A stretch of DNA of 64,000 bases from Herbihabitans rhizosphaerae (GTDB lineage Bacteria > Actinomycetota > Actinomycetes > Mycobacteriales > Pseudonocardiaceae), in contig NZ_SGWQ01000008.1 of NCBI RefSeq assembly GCF_004216555.1, positions 1 to 64,000 on the forward strand, given 5' to 3'. Below, in pieces: positions 57,453 to 64,000 of the stretch; positions within the stretch are counted from its first letter, which is position 1, and every line of letters begins with the position of its first letter. The translations under genes were made by a program, and so were the position numbers. The notes below the pieces were generated by a model, which ran no database searches, had not been told where the DNA came from, and saw only the letters and a list, made by a program, of their open reading frames with translations.

Positions 57453-59264
57453 GTGTCAGTCGCTCGCCGCGTGCTCTGCGCGCTTTCCGTTGTCGCACTT
57501 GTCCTTTCGGCCACCGCGTGCTCACTGTGGGACGACGAGCCGACTCCGCAGGACGTGGCGCGGCAGTTCCTCGCCGCGCTGGCCGGCGGCGACAGTGCCA
57601 CCGCCGCGGGGCACACGGACGCGGCCGACTCGGCTCGGCCGCTGCTCGACGACGTGCGCAAGGTGCTCAAACCGGCGTCGCTGACGGCGAACGTGGACAG
57701 TGTCGAGCACACCGACGGCGCGAGCACCGCGCGCGCGAAGGTCACGCTGAACTGGGACCTCGGCCGTAACCGGCGCTGGCAGTACCCGTCGGAGTTGGAG
57801 CTGCGCACGGTGTCCGACGTGTGGAAGGTGCGCTGGGCGCCGACCGCGTTGCACCCGAAGCTGGCCGCGCAACAGACGATCGCGGTGCGCGACGTCGAGC
57901 CGGAACTGGCGCCGGTGCTGGACCGTGACGGCGGCCCGCTGCTGTCCCCGGACCGCGTGGTCTCGGTGGTCCTCGATCCGGCCAAGGCGGGCGACGTGCC
58001 GAAGGTGGCCGGCGCGCTGGCCTCGGCGATCGGGCGGTTCGACCCGAGCATCACCCAACAGTCCATTGTGGACAGTGTGAACGCCAAGCCGGGTCAGCCA
58101 TACCAGGTGGTGAGCCTGCGTGACACCGACTACCAGCAGGTCAAGCCGCACATCTACGAGCTGCCCGGGGTGCGGTTCAGCGCGGCCAGGCGGCTGTTGG
58201 CCACGGACAGAGCCCTTGCGCCGCAACTGCTTCCGGGGATTCGCAAGATCGTCGAGGAGCAGGTTGCCGGCAAGTCGGGCTGGCGGGTCGTGACGCTCAA
58301 CTCGGCGGGGGCCGAGGTGGAGGAGCTGCACGCGCAGCAGCCGGAGCCGGCCCGTGCGGTGAGTGCCACGCTCAGCCGCTCGGTGCAGGCCGCGGCTGAG
58401 GGCGCGATCGACCCGCACGCGACGCCCGCGATGTTGGTCGCGATCCAGCCGTCCAGCGGCGAGGTGCTGGCGGTCGCGCAGAACCCGGCGGCCGACGCGC
58501 AGGGCGCGCTCGCGTTGACCGGCCGGTACCCGCCGGGCTCCACGTTCAAGATCGTCACAGGTGTGGCGGCGCTCGAGGCGGGCACGGTCACGGCGGACAC
58601 GCCGCAGCCGTGCCCGGGTACGACCACGATCGGCGGCCGCCTCATCCCGAACAACAACCGGGCCGAGTTGGGTGTGGTGCCGCTGCGTCAGGCGTTCGCG
58701 GCGTCGTGCAACACCACCTTCGCCAAGCTCGCCGAAGGGCTCGGACCGGACGCGCTCACCGCGGCCGCGCGCAAGCTCGGCGTCGGCGTGGACTTCGTGA
58801 TGCCGGGGATCACCACGGTCACCGGATCCGTGCCGCCGGCGACGAACGTGGTCGAGCGTGCCGAGGACGGCTTCGGCCAGGGCAAGGTGCTCGCCTCGCC
58901 GTTCGGCATGGCGGTCGCGGTGTCCTCCGTGGCGAGTGGCGCGATGCCCAAGCCGACCCTGCTGCGCGGCACGCCGACCACGGCGAACGTGACACCCGAG
59001 CCGGTGCCGGGGCACGTGCTGGAGGCGATGCGGTCGATGATGCGCGACGTGGTGGTCAGCCCGTCCGGCACAGGTGGCGCGGTGGCCCGGTTCGACGGCG
59101 CGCACGGCAAGACGGGCACCGCGCAGTTCGGTGACGGTACTCACTCGCACGGCTGGTTCGTCGGATTCCGTGGTGACCTGGCGCTCGCCGTGCTGGTCAC
59201 CGACGCGGGCTCGTCGGCGCCGGCGACCGACGCGGCGGCGAAGTTCCTGGGCGCGCTGGGTTGA
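57453..59264 (+). CDS. penicillin-binding lipoprotein (class B transpeptidase, MecA_N type)
   Basis: The 603-residue precursor has a lipobox (LSATAC, Cys23), a MecA-like NTF2 domain (about 30-145), a dimerisation region and a transpeptidase domain with GSTFKIV (SxxK), AASCNTTFAKLA (SxN) and HGKTGTAQFG (KTG). It crosslinks peptidoglycan and would bind beta-lactams; related proteins give low affinity. GTG 57429 would add eight residues. Confidence 0.9.
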   Translation: MSVARRVLCALSVVALVLSATACSLWDDEPTPQDVARQFLAALAGGDSATAAGHTDAADSARPLLDDVRKVLKPASLTANVDSVEHTDGASTARAKVTLNWDLGRNRRWQYPSELELRTVSDVWKVRWAPTALHPKLAAQQTIAVRDVEPELAPVLDRDGGPLLSPDRVVSVVLDPAKAGDVPKVAGALASAIGRFDPSITQQSIVDSVNAKPGQPYQVVSLRDTDYQQVKPHIYELPGVRFSAARRLLATDRALAPQLLPGIRKIVEEQVAGKSGWRVVTLNSAGAEVEELHAQQPEPARAVSATLSRSVQAAAEGAIDPHATPAMLVAIQPSSGEVLAVAQNPAADAQGALALTGRYPPGSTFKIVTGVAALEAGTVTADTPQPCPGTTTIGGRLIPNNNRAELGVVPLRQAFAASCNTTFAKLAEGLGPDALTAAARKLGVGVDFVMPGITTVTGSVPPATNVVERAEDGFGQGKVLASPFGMAVAVSSVASGAMPKPTLLRGTPTTANVTPEPVPGHVLEAMRSMMRDVVVSPSGTGGAVARFDGAHGKTGTAQFGDGTHSHGWFVGFRGDLALAVLVTDAGSSAPATDAAAKFLGALG

Positions 59265-59294
59265 CGTTCACATCGTCGTCGTAGGGTGGACGGC

Positions 59295-60152
59295 ATGCCC
59301 GTTCGTGCACCGTTGACCCCTGGCGTGCAGACGCCGCGCCGAGCCGTGCCCGCGTCCATCGTGCGCCCGGAGTACGTGGACAAGCCCGCGCCCGCGAAGA
59401 ACACCGATCCGTGGGCGCAGCCGCCGGAGATCATCGAGGCGATGCGGGTGGCCGGCAAGATCGCCGCGCAGGCGTTGCAGGCCGGCGGTGACGCGGTCAA
59501 GCCCGGTGCCACGACCGACGAGATCGACGCGGTGGTGCACGAGTTCCTGTGCGACCACGGCGCGTACCCGTCCACGCTCGGGTACCGCAACTTCCCGAAG
59601 TCGTGCTGCACCTCGCTGAACGAGGTGATCTGCCACGGCATCCCGGACTCGACGCTGATCGAGGACGGCGACATCGTGAACATCGACGTGACCGCGTACA
59701 TCGGCGGCGTGCACGGTGACACGAACGCGACGTTCCTGGCCGGCGACGTGTCCGAGGAGGCACGGCTGCTGGTCGAGCGCACTCGCGAAGCCACGGAGCG
59801 GGCGATCCGCGCGGTGCGCCCCGGGCGCGCGCTGAACGTGATCGGCCGGGTGATCGAGGCCTACGCGAAGCGGTTCGACTACGGCGTGGTGCGCGACTTC
59901 ACCGGGCACGGGATCGCGCGGTCGTTCCACAGCGGGCTGGTCATCCTGCACTACGAGGAGCCGTCCGTGAACACGGCGATCGAGCCGGGGATGACGTTCA
60001 CGATCGAGCCGATGATCACCCTCGGCTCGATCGACTACGACATCTGGGACGACGACTGGACGGTCACCACGAAGGACAAGAAGTGGACGGCCCAGTTCGA
60101 GCACACCATCGTGGTGACCGACGACGGCGCGGAGATCCTCACCCTGCCGTGA
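59295..60152 (+). CDS. map: methionine aminopeptidase type I (with N-terminal extension)
   Basis: Map removes the initiator Met. The 285-residue protein has a 40-residue Pro-rich N-terminal extension, as in mycobacterial MapB, and the pita-bread metal ligands: [11 protein letters not shown] and VHGDTNATF (Asp, Asp), GHGIARSFH (His), FTIEPMI (Glu) and QFEHTIVV (Glu). It overlaps the next small gene by GTGA. Confidence 0.94.
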   Translation: MPVRAPLTPGVQTPRRAVPASIVRPEYVDKPAPAKNTDPWAQPPEIIEAMRVAGKIAAQALQAGGDAVKPGATTDEIDAVVHEFLCDHGAYPSTLGYRNFPKSCCTSLNEVICHGIPDSTLIEDGDIVNIDVTAYIGGVHGDTNATFLAGDVSEEARLLVERTREATERAIRAVRPGRALNVIGRVIEAYAKRFDYGVVRDFTGHGIARSFHSGLVILHYEEPSVNTAIEPGMTFTIEPMITLGSIDYDIWDDDWTVTTKDKKWTAQFEHTIVVTDDGAEILTLP

Positions 60153-60316
60153 ACAACCAAGAGGACGGCAACGACGCGGAGGCTCAGACCAATCGCAAGC
60201 GGAAGCTCGGCGGTTGGGAAGGCAAGGTGTGGTACTCGCCTGACTGCGACGACGCTGACCAGGAAATCGCCGAGATGTTCTACGGCGAAGAGGACGCTTC
60301 AACTCGACTGGGCTGA
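60149..60316 (+). CDS. 55-residue hydrophilic small protein
   Basis: A GTG start overlapping the map stop (GTGA) opens a 55-residue frame that reads [20 protein letters not shown] and then [12 protein letters not shown]. The basic N-terminal half and acidic end suggest a small soluble binding protein. Translational coupling to map is the best support. No family is recognised. Confidence 0.5.
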   Translation: MNNQEDGNDAEAQTNRKRKLGGWEGKVWYSPDCDDADQEIAEMFYGEEDASTRLG

Positions 60317-60323
60317 GCCAGCG

Positions 60324-60428
60324 GAACATCTCGCCGAGCAGTCCGATGATCGCGTTCGCGATGCGCCTCGCGTCGTGGCGGTGTGGCGAGGTGTCGTGTG
60401 CACAACCGGCGACCCATGCGTCCATCAC
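60324..60428 (-). pseudogene. tail fragment of a second alpha/beta-hydrolase copy
   Basis: On the minus strand this encodes a tail ending DARRIANAIIGLLGEMF, against [17 protein letters not shown] in the intact hydrolase. DNA identity is high from GAACATCTCG (60324 and 60598) onwards for about 40 bases. Homology stops after EMF downstream, and no N-terminal part is present. It looks like the C-terminal remnant of a duplicated gene. Confidence 0.65.
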
Positions 60429-60444
60429 CTTTCGGGAGGCTGGG

Positions 60445-60580
60445 ACTTTAGCGGGCTAAAGTACGCGCGTTTCAGGGGCTTCCGCGTGCGCGAATCACTG
60501 GAGATGCAGGTCAACGGCCTGTGGACAACGGATTTGACGTGTGGCTCGTGATGTGCGTCCGTACTTTAGCCCGCTAAAGT
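60445..60580. repeat. 136-base segment bounded by 21-base inverted repeats
   Basis: The left end ACTTTAGCGGGCTAAAGTACG (60445-60465, shown as ACTTTAGCGGG plus CTAAAGTACG) equals the reverse complement of the right end (60560-60580). Each end is also a small palindrome (ACTTTAG/CTAAAGT). No open frame lies between. One perfect TGTGGACAA word (60520-60528), an actinobacterial DnaA-box sequence, lies inside. It could be a MITE/REP-like element or two terminators. Confidence 0.5.
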
Positions 60581-60588
60581 ACGGACGC
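60555..60588. terminator. 15-base-pair hairpin at the hydrolase gene end
   Basis: The arms 60555-60569 and 60574-60588 are perfectly complementary around the loop CCCG. The stem includes the ACTTTAG core and flanking CGTCCGT/ACGGACG. The hydrolase stop codon (60574-60576) lies inside the right arm, an arrangement expected to stop transcription from the convergent side as well. Confidence 0.65.
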
Positions 60589-61308
60589 TGGAGGGGTGAA
60601 CATCTCGGTGAGCAGTTCGACGATCGCGTTGGCGACGGGTTTCGGGTCGGTGGCGGTGGCGAGATGGTGCGCGTCGAGCCGGCGCACCGGCCAGCCCAGT
60701 GCTTCCGCCGCGGCCGCATCGTCCACATAGGACTCGGAGAGCTGGACGTAGCCGGCGGGGCCGTCCCATTCGACGTCCGGCCGCGCCTCCTTGAGGAAGG
60801 CGAGCGGCACCTCGGGCGCCTCGTCGGCGATCTCCGCGCGCAGCTGCTCGTCGGCGACCAGCTCGACCAGCGGGTCCGGCGTGAACCACTGCTGCCAGCG
60901 GGGGAGTTGCCCGTCGCGCGACACCAACCGCAGGTGCGAGTACAGGTCGGCCGGCACTGTGTCGCGCCAGCTCCGGCCCGGTGTCGGCAGGCCGGCGTCC
61001 AGGAAGATCAGCCCGGCCGCGCCCTCCTCGAAGGTGTCCGCGAAGGCCGGCAGCAGCGGGCCGGCGCCGCTGTGGCCGATCAGCAACAGCGGGCCGGACA
61101 GTGCCGCGTCCGCCGTGACGTCGGCGAACGAGCCGACCAGCGTCTGGTGCACCGGCGGCGCGACGACGCTCGGACGCAGGTCGAGGATCACGGTCTGCTG
61201 TCCGCGTTCGGCGAGCGCGTCGGCCAGCGGGCGAAGGCTGGCCGGCCCGAGGAACGGGCTGTGCACCAGGACGACGGTGACGGGTGGCACAGACGGGGGT
61301 GCGGACAC
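60574..61308 (-). CDS. alpha/beta hydrolase
   Basis: The 244-residue protein has [33 protein letters not shown] (Ser nucleophile in GHSG) and a late [15 protein letters not shown] (His). It is a small cytoplasmic hydrolase or esterase of the AB_hydrolase fold. GTG 61308 puts the start just before the first strand; longer in-frame extensions lie inside cobQ and are unlikely. It is divergent from cobQ with a 49-base gap. Confidence 0.8.
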   Translation of the reverse strand: MSAPPSVPPVTVVLVHSPFLGPASLRPLADALAERGQQTVILDLRPSVVAPPVHQTLVGSFADVTADAALSGPLLLIGHSGAGPLLPAFADTFEEGAAGLIFLDAGLPTPGRSWRDTVPADLYSHLRLVSRDGQLPRWQQWFTPDPLVELVADEQLRAEIADEAPEVPLAFLKEARPDVEWDGPAGYVQLSESYVDDAAAAEALGWPVRRLDAHHLATATDPKPVANAIVELLTEMFTPPASVL

Positions 61309-61357
61309 AACCGCGATGATGTCACTGTCCGCACGATCGACACGAGGGGAGTGGCAC

Positions 61358-62887
61358 ATGGGCGGCGCGCTGCTCGTCGCCGGCACCAGCTCGGACGCCG
61401 GCAAGAGCGTCGTGGTCGCCGGCCTGTGCCGGTGGCTGGCTCGTGAGGGTGTGAAGGTGGCGCCGTTCAAGGCGCAGAACATGTCCAACAACTCGGTCGT
61501 CACACCGGACGGCGGGGAGATCGGCCGGGCACAGGCGATGCAGGCGGCGGCCTGCGGGCTGGAGCCGAGCGTGCGGTTCAACCCGGTGCTGTTGAAGCCG
61601 GGATCGGACCGCCGATCGCAGATCGTGTTGCTGGGCAAGGCGATCGGGCACGCGGACGCGCGCTACTTCGCGCACCGCAAGGCCGAGATCCGGGACACCG
61701 TGATGTCCACATTGGACGGTCTGCGGGCCGAGTACGACGTGGTGATCTGCGAGGGCGCCGGTTCGCCCGCGGAGATCAACCTGCGCGCGCACGACATCGC
61801 CAACATGGGGCTGGCGCGTGCGGCCGAGCTGCCGGTGCTCGTGGTCGGTGACATCGATCGGGGCGGGGTGTTCGCGCACCTGTACGGCACGCTGGCTCTG
61901 CTGGACGCGGCCGATCAGGCGCTGATCGCCGGATTCGTGATCAACAAATTCCGGGGTGACCTCGGGTTGTTGGAGCCCGGCCTGCGCAGTCTGACCGAGA
62001 TGACCGGCCGTGAGGTGCTCGGCGTGCTGCCGTGGCGCAAGGAATTGTGGCTGGACGCGGAGGACGCGCTGTCGTTCGCGCCGGACGGGTTGCTCGGCGC
62101 GCCGCGCCCGGCGGTGGGGGAGCAGTGGCTGCGGGTGGCGGCGGTGCGGCTGCCGCGCATGTCCAACGCCACCGACCTGGAGGCGCTGGCCTGCGAGCCG
62201 GGGGTCGCGGTGCGATTCGTCTCCGATCCGGCCAGCGTCACTGATGCTGATGTGGTGGTGTTGCCCGGCTCGAAGTCCACTGTGGACGATCTACAGTGGT
62301 TGCGGGACAACGGTTTGGCGGACGCGGTGCTGGCCCACGCACGCGCCGGCCGGCCGGTGCTCGGGATCTGCGGCGGGTACCAGATGCTCGGTGCGCTGAT
62401 TCACGACACGGTGGAGTCGCGGGCGCGGGCCGGCGAGGTGCCAGGGTTGGGCCTGCTCGACGTCGAGGTGACCTTTCATGCGGAGAAGACGCTGAGCCGT
62501 CCGACCGGTGTGGCGATGGGGGAGCGGGTCGACGGGTACGAGATCCACCACGCGCGGGTGTCCCGGCGCGCTGACGGTCTCGCGCCGCTGATCACCCTGG
62601 ACGGCGGCGAGCCCGAGGGTGCGCTGGACGGTGCGGTCGCCGGCACCCACTGGCACGGTCTGCTGGAGAACGACGGACTCCGGCGCGCGTTCCTCGCGTG
62701 GGCGGCGAAACACGCCGGCCGTGACGGCTTCATCGCCGCGCCGAATGTCAGTTTCGCGGCCGCCCGCGCGGCGCAGCTCGACCTGCTCGGCGACCTCGTG
62801 GCCGATCACCTGGACACAGACGCCGTGCGGCGGCTGATCGACTCCGGCCCGCCGTCCGGCTTGCCGGCGCTCCCACCCGGTGCCTAG
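61358..62887 (+). CDS. cobQ: cobyric acid synthase
   Basis: CobQ amidates side chains b, d, e and g of adenosylcobyrinate in B12 synthesis, using glutamine and ATP. The 509-residue protein has the N-terminal deaminase-type P-loop [39 protein letters not shown], and a GATase domain with [11 protein letters not shown] (Cys nucleophile) and [17 protein letters not shown] precedes the ATG. It stands alone without other cob genes in the window. It overlaps the MerR gene by 4 bases. Confidence 0.95.
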   Translation: MGGALLVAGTSSDAGKSVVVAGLCRWLAREGVKVAPFKAQNMSNNSVVTPDGGEIGRAQAMQAAACGLEPSVRFNPVLLKPGSDRRSQIVLLGKAIGHADARYFAHRKAEIRDTVMSTLDGLRAEYDVVICEGAGSPAEINLRAHDIANMGLARAAELPVLVVGDIDRGGVFAHLYGTLALLDAADQALIAGFVINKFRGDLGLLEPGLRSLTEMTGREVLGVLPWRKELWLDAEDALSFAPDGLLGAPRPAVGEQWLRVAAVRLPRMSNATDLEALACEPGVAVRFVSDPASVTDADVVVLPGSKSTVDDLQWLRDNGLADAVLAHARAGRPVLGICGGYQMLGALIHDTVESRARAGEVPGLGLLDVEVTFHAEKTLSRPTGVAMGERVDGYEIHHARVSRRADGLAPLITLDGGEPEGALDGAVAGTHWHGLLENDGLRRAFLAWAAKHAGRDGFIAAPNVSFAAARAAQLDLLGDLVADHLDTDAVRRLIDSGPPSGLPALPPGA

Positions 62888-63318
62888 TCATGCGCTCGCG
62901 CGTGGCTTTCGTCCACCGAGAGGCCGCGCTGTCGCCCTTCGATGATCGACCAGAATCGGGGGCATTCCAGGTGGTCCGTGGCGGGGCATCGCCGACCGTG
63001 TTCGAGTGCGCTACGGGCCACCTCGATACGGTGCTGCTGTTCGGCCAACTCGGCCAATTTGTGATCGATCATCGCGCGTCGGGATTGCCGCTCGCCCGCG
63101 ATGAAATGCTCGATCTCGGCCAAGGTGAACCCGATCTCGCGGAAGAACACGATCAAGCCGACGTCTCTCACTGCGGACTCGGCGTAACGCCGTCGTCCCG
63201 CCGCCCGGGCAGCGGGCCGCACCAGTCCAAGTTCGTCGTAATACCGCAGGGTGGTCGCCGGCACGCCGGTCCGTTCGGACAGCTCGCCGATAGCCAACAA
63301 CCTCGGCGCGTCGCTCAT
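62884..63318 (-). CDS. MerR-family transcriptional regulator
   Basis: The 144-residue protein has a winged HTH ([20 protein letters not shown] and [19 protein letters not shown]) and a dimerisation helix. Two cysteines at [14 protein letters not shown] could bind a metal or thiol-reactive ligand. It is divergent from a methyltransferase gene, and an ideal MerR-type operator lies between. Confidence 0.9.
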   Translation of the reverse strand: MSDAPRLLAIGELSERTGVPATTLRYYDELGLVRPAARAAGRRRYAESAVRDVGLIVFFREIGFTLAEIEHFIAGERQSRRAMIDHKLAELAEQQHRIEVARSALEHGRRCPATDHLECPRFWSIIEGRQRGLSVDESHARAHD

Positions 63319-63320
63319 TG

Positions 63321-63340
63321 ACTTCGAGTCTACTCGAAGT
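63321..63340. promoter_or_regulatory. candidate MerR operator
   Basis: ACTTCGAGT-CT-ACTCGAAGT is a perfect 9-2-9 palindrome only 3 bases before the MerR start and 15 bases before the methyltransferase start. It has the length and dyad symmetry of sites bound by MerR dimers between overlong-spaced -35 and -10 elements. Confidence 0.65.
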
Positions 63341-63354
63341 GCTTTGCTCGCCTC

Positions 63355-64000
63355 ATGGAGATCAAGGAGCGGGTACTGGATCGCGTCATCCGATGGTGGG
63401 GCCCTCGCGGAGGGCTGGCACAGTTCTACAAGCCGACCGGAGTCGGCGGGCGCGTCGCCGGGTGGATCATGAGCCGGCGCTCCTCGAACGTGGCGCGCAA
63501 CCGTTGGGTGGTAAGGCTTCTGGACGTCCAGCCGAACGATCGGGTGATCGAACTCGGTTGTGGTCCGGGCGTGGCCATCGCCGCGCTCGCCACCCGAGCG
63601 ACCCGAGGATTGGTGGTCGGCGTCGACCACTCGCGGGTCATGATTCGCCAGGCCAGCCGCCGCAACCGGGCCGCGATCAAAGCTGGACGGGTACGCCTGA
63701 TTCACGGACCGGTCGAGAGCCTGGCCGTCGACGACGGGCCGTTCGACGCCGCACTCGCGGTCAACACCGTCGGCATGTGGCCCGAGCCGACCGCTCGGCT
63801 GCGTGAACTCACCCGGCTGCTGCGGCCCGGTGGGCGCATCGCTCTGGTAACCCAGCCACGCCGTCCCGGTGCGACCGCGGCCACCTCGGCGGAGGTCGCC
63901 GAGGAACTGGCGGCGCTGCTCACCGAAGCCGGAGTCGAGCACCTTCGAACCGAAATGCTCGACCTCGATCCACCGGCGGCCTGCGTCCTCGGACGCGTCC
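63355..64000 (+). CDS. class I SAM-dependent methyltransferase (3' end outside the window)
   Basis: From ATG 63355 the frame is open to the window end (215 codons). Visible are VIELGCGPGVAIAALATRAT (motif I), VVGVDHSRVM (motif II), FDAALAVNTV (motif III) and LLRPGGRIALVTQP (motif IV). It is of the Methyltransf_11 type and divergent from the MerR regulator, which may control it. The real C-terminus is not seen. Confidence 0.82.
   Translation, partial: MEIKERVLDRVIRWWGPRGGLAQFYKPTGVGGRVAGWIMSRRSSNVARNRWVVRLLDVQPNDRVIELGCGPGVAIAALATRATRGLVVGVDHSRVMIRQASRRNRAAIKAGRVRLIHGPVESLAVDDGPFDAALAVNTVGMWPEPTARLRELTRLLRPGGRIALVTQPRRPGATAATSAEVAEELAALLTEAGVEHLRTEMLDLDPPAACVLGRV

Overview
The window is a GC-rich chromosomal segment from a filamentous-type actinomycete. 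Many genes start with GTG and are coupled by 4-base ATGA/GTGA overlaps. The gene orders match actinobacterial core loci: amtB-glnK-glnD, ffh, rpsP-KH-rimM-trmD-rplS-lepB-rnhB-DUF2469-yraN-comM-dprA-xerC-whiG, rpsB-tsf-pyrH-frr-cdsA-rlmN and dxr-rip-ispG-GNAT-PBP-map. The whiG-type sigma factor, tandem signal peptidases and mix of core and efflux genes fit the Pseudonocardiaceae best. That placement is inferred from gene content and order; no rRNA gene is present to test it. I see no tRNA, rRNA, CRISPR array, transposase or prophage.

Layout. 0.1-2.3 kb (minus strand): a non-specific nuclease and a PH-like membrane protein behind a CRP-like site, then an FhuF-type [2Fe-2S] protein. 2.4-6.6 kb: nitrogen-control operon amtB-glnK-glnD behind GlnR-like half-sites. 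6.9-12.1 kb: ffh, a lipoprotein, an amidohydrolase, a CPBP membrane protease and pxpA. 12.3-23.2 kb: ribosome maturation, protein export and DNA-processing run from rpsP to whiG. 23.2-28.2 kb: an M23 hydrolase facing the rpsB-tsf-pyrH-frr-cdsA translation and lipid run.

28.3-37.3 kb holds an ECF sigma factor with its membrane partner, two cell-wall enzymes, a methyltransferase with a threonine-aldolase-like enzyme, PadR, rlmN and small enzymes. 37.4-43.8 kb is an accessory stretch with lower-GC patches. It holds two small membrane proteins, a translationally coupled M20 peptidase / APC permease / anchored small protein operon, an AI-2E-type permease and a coiled-coil protein, and it ends in a 44-base perfect palindrome. 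43.9-48.7 kb: a secreted M6 protease, an MFS pump, and a PP2C phosphatase with a methyltransferase. 48.8-60.3 kb: the isoprenoid/intramembrane-protease block dxr-rip-ispG, two regulator/enzyme or regulator/pump pairs, a GNAT protein, a penicillin-binding lipoprotein and map. 60.3-64 kb: a palindromic repeat pair beside a decayed hydrolase tail, an intact hydrolase, cobQ, a MerR regulator with operator, and a methyltransferase cut by the window end.

The most unusual signals are at the DNA level. First, a shared promoter-like element with two GTTATCCACA boxes lies the same distance upstream of yraN-comM-dprA and of the M23 hydrolase, on opposite strands. Second, a recurring 13-base palindromic word, GTCCA[CT]TGTGGAC, appears in unrelated genes and in more than one reading frame. 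Third, a 136-base segment bounded by ACTTTAG...CTAAAGT inverted repeats sits between an intact hydrolase and the remnant of a second copy. Several regulator genes also carry clear candidate operators.
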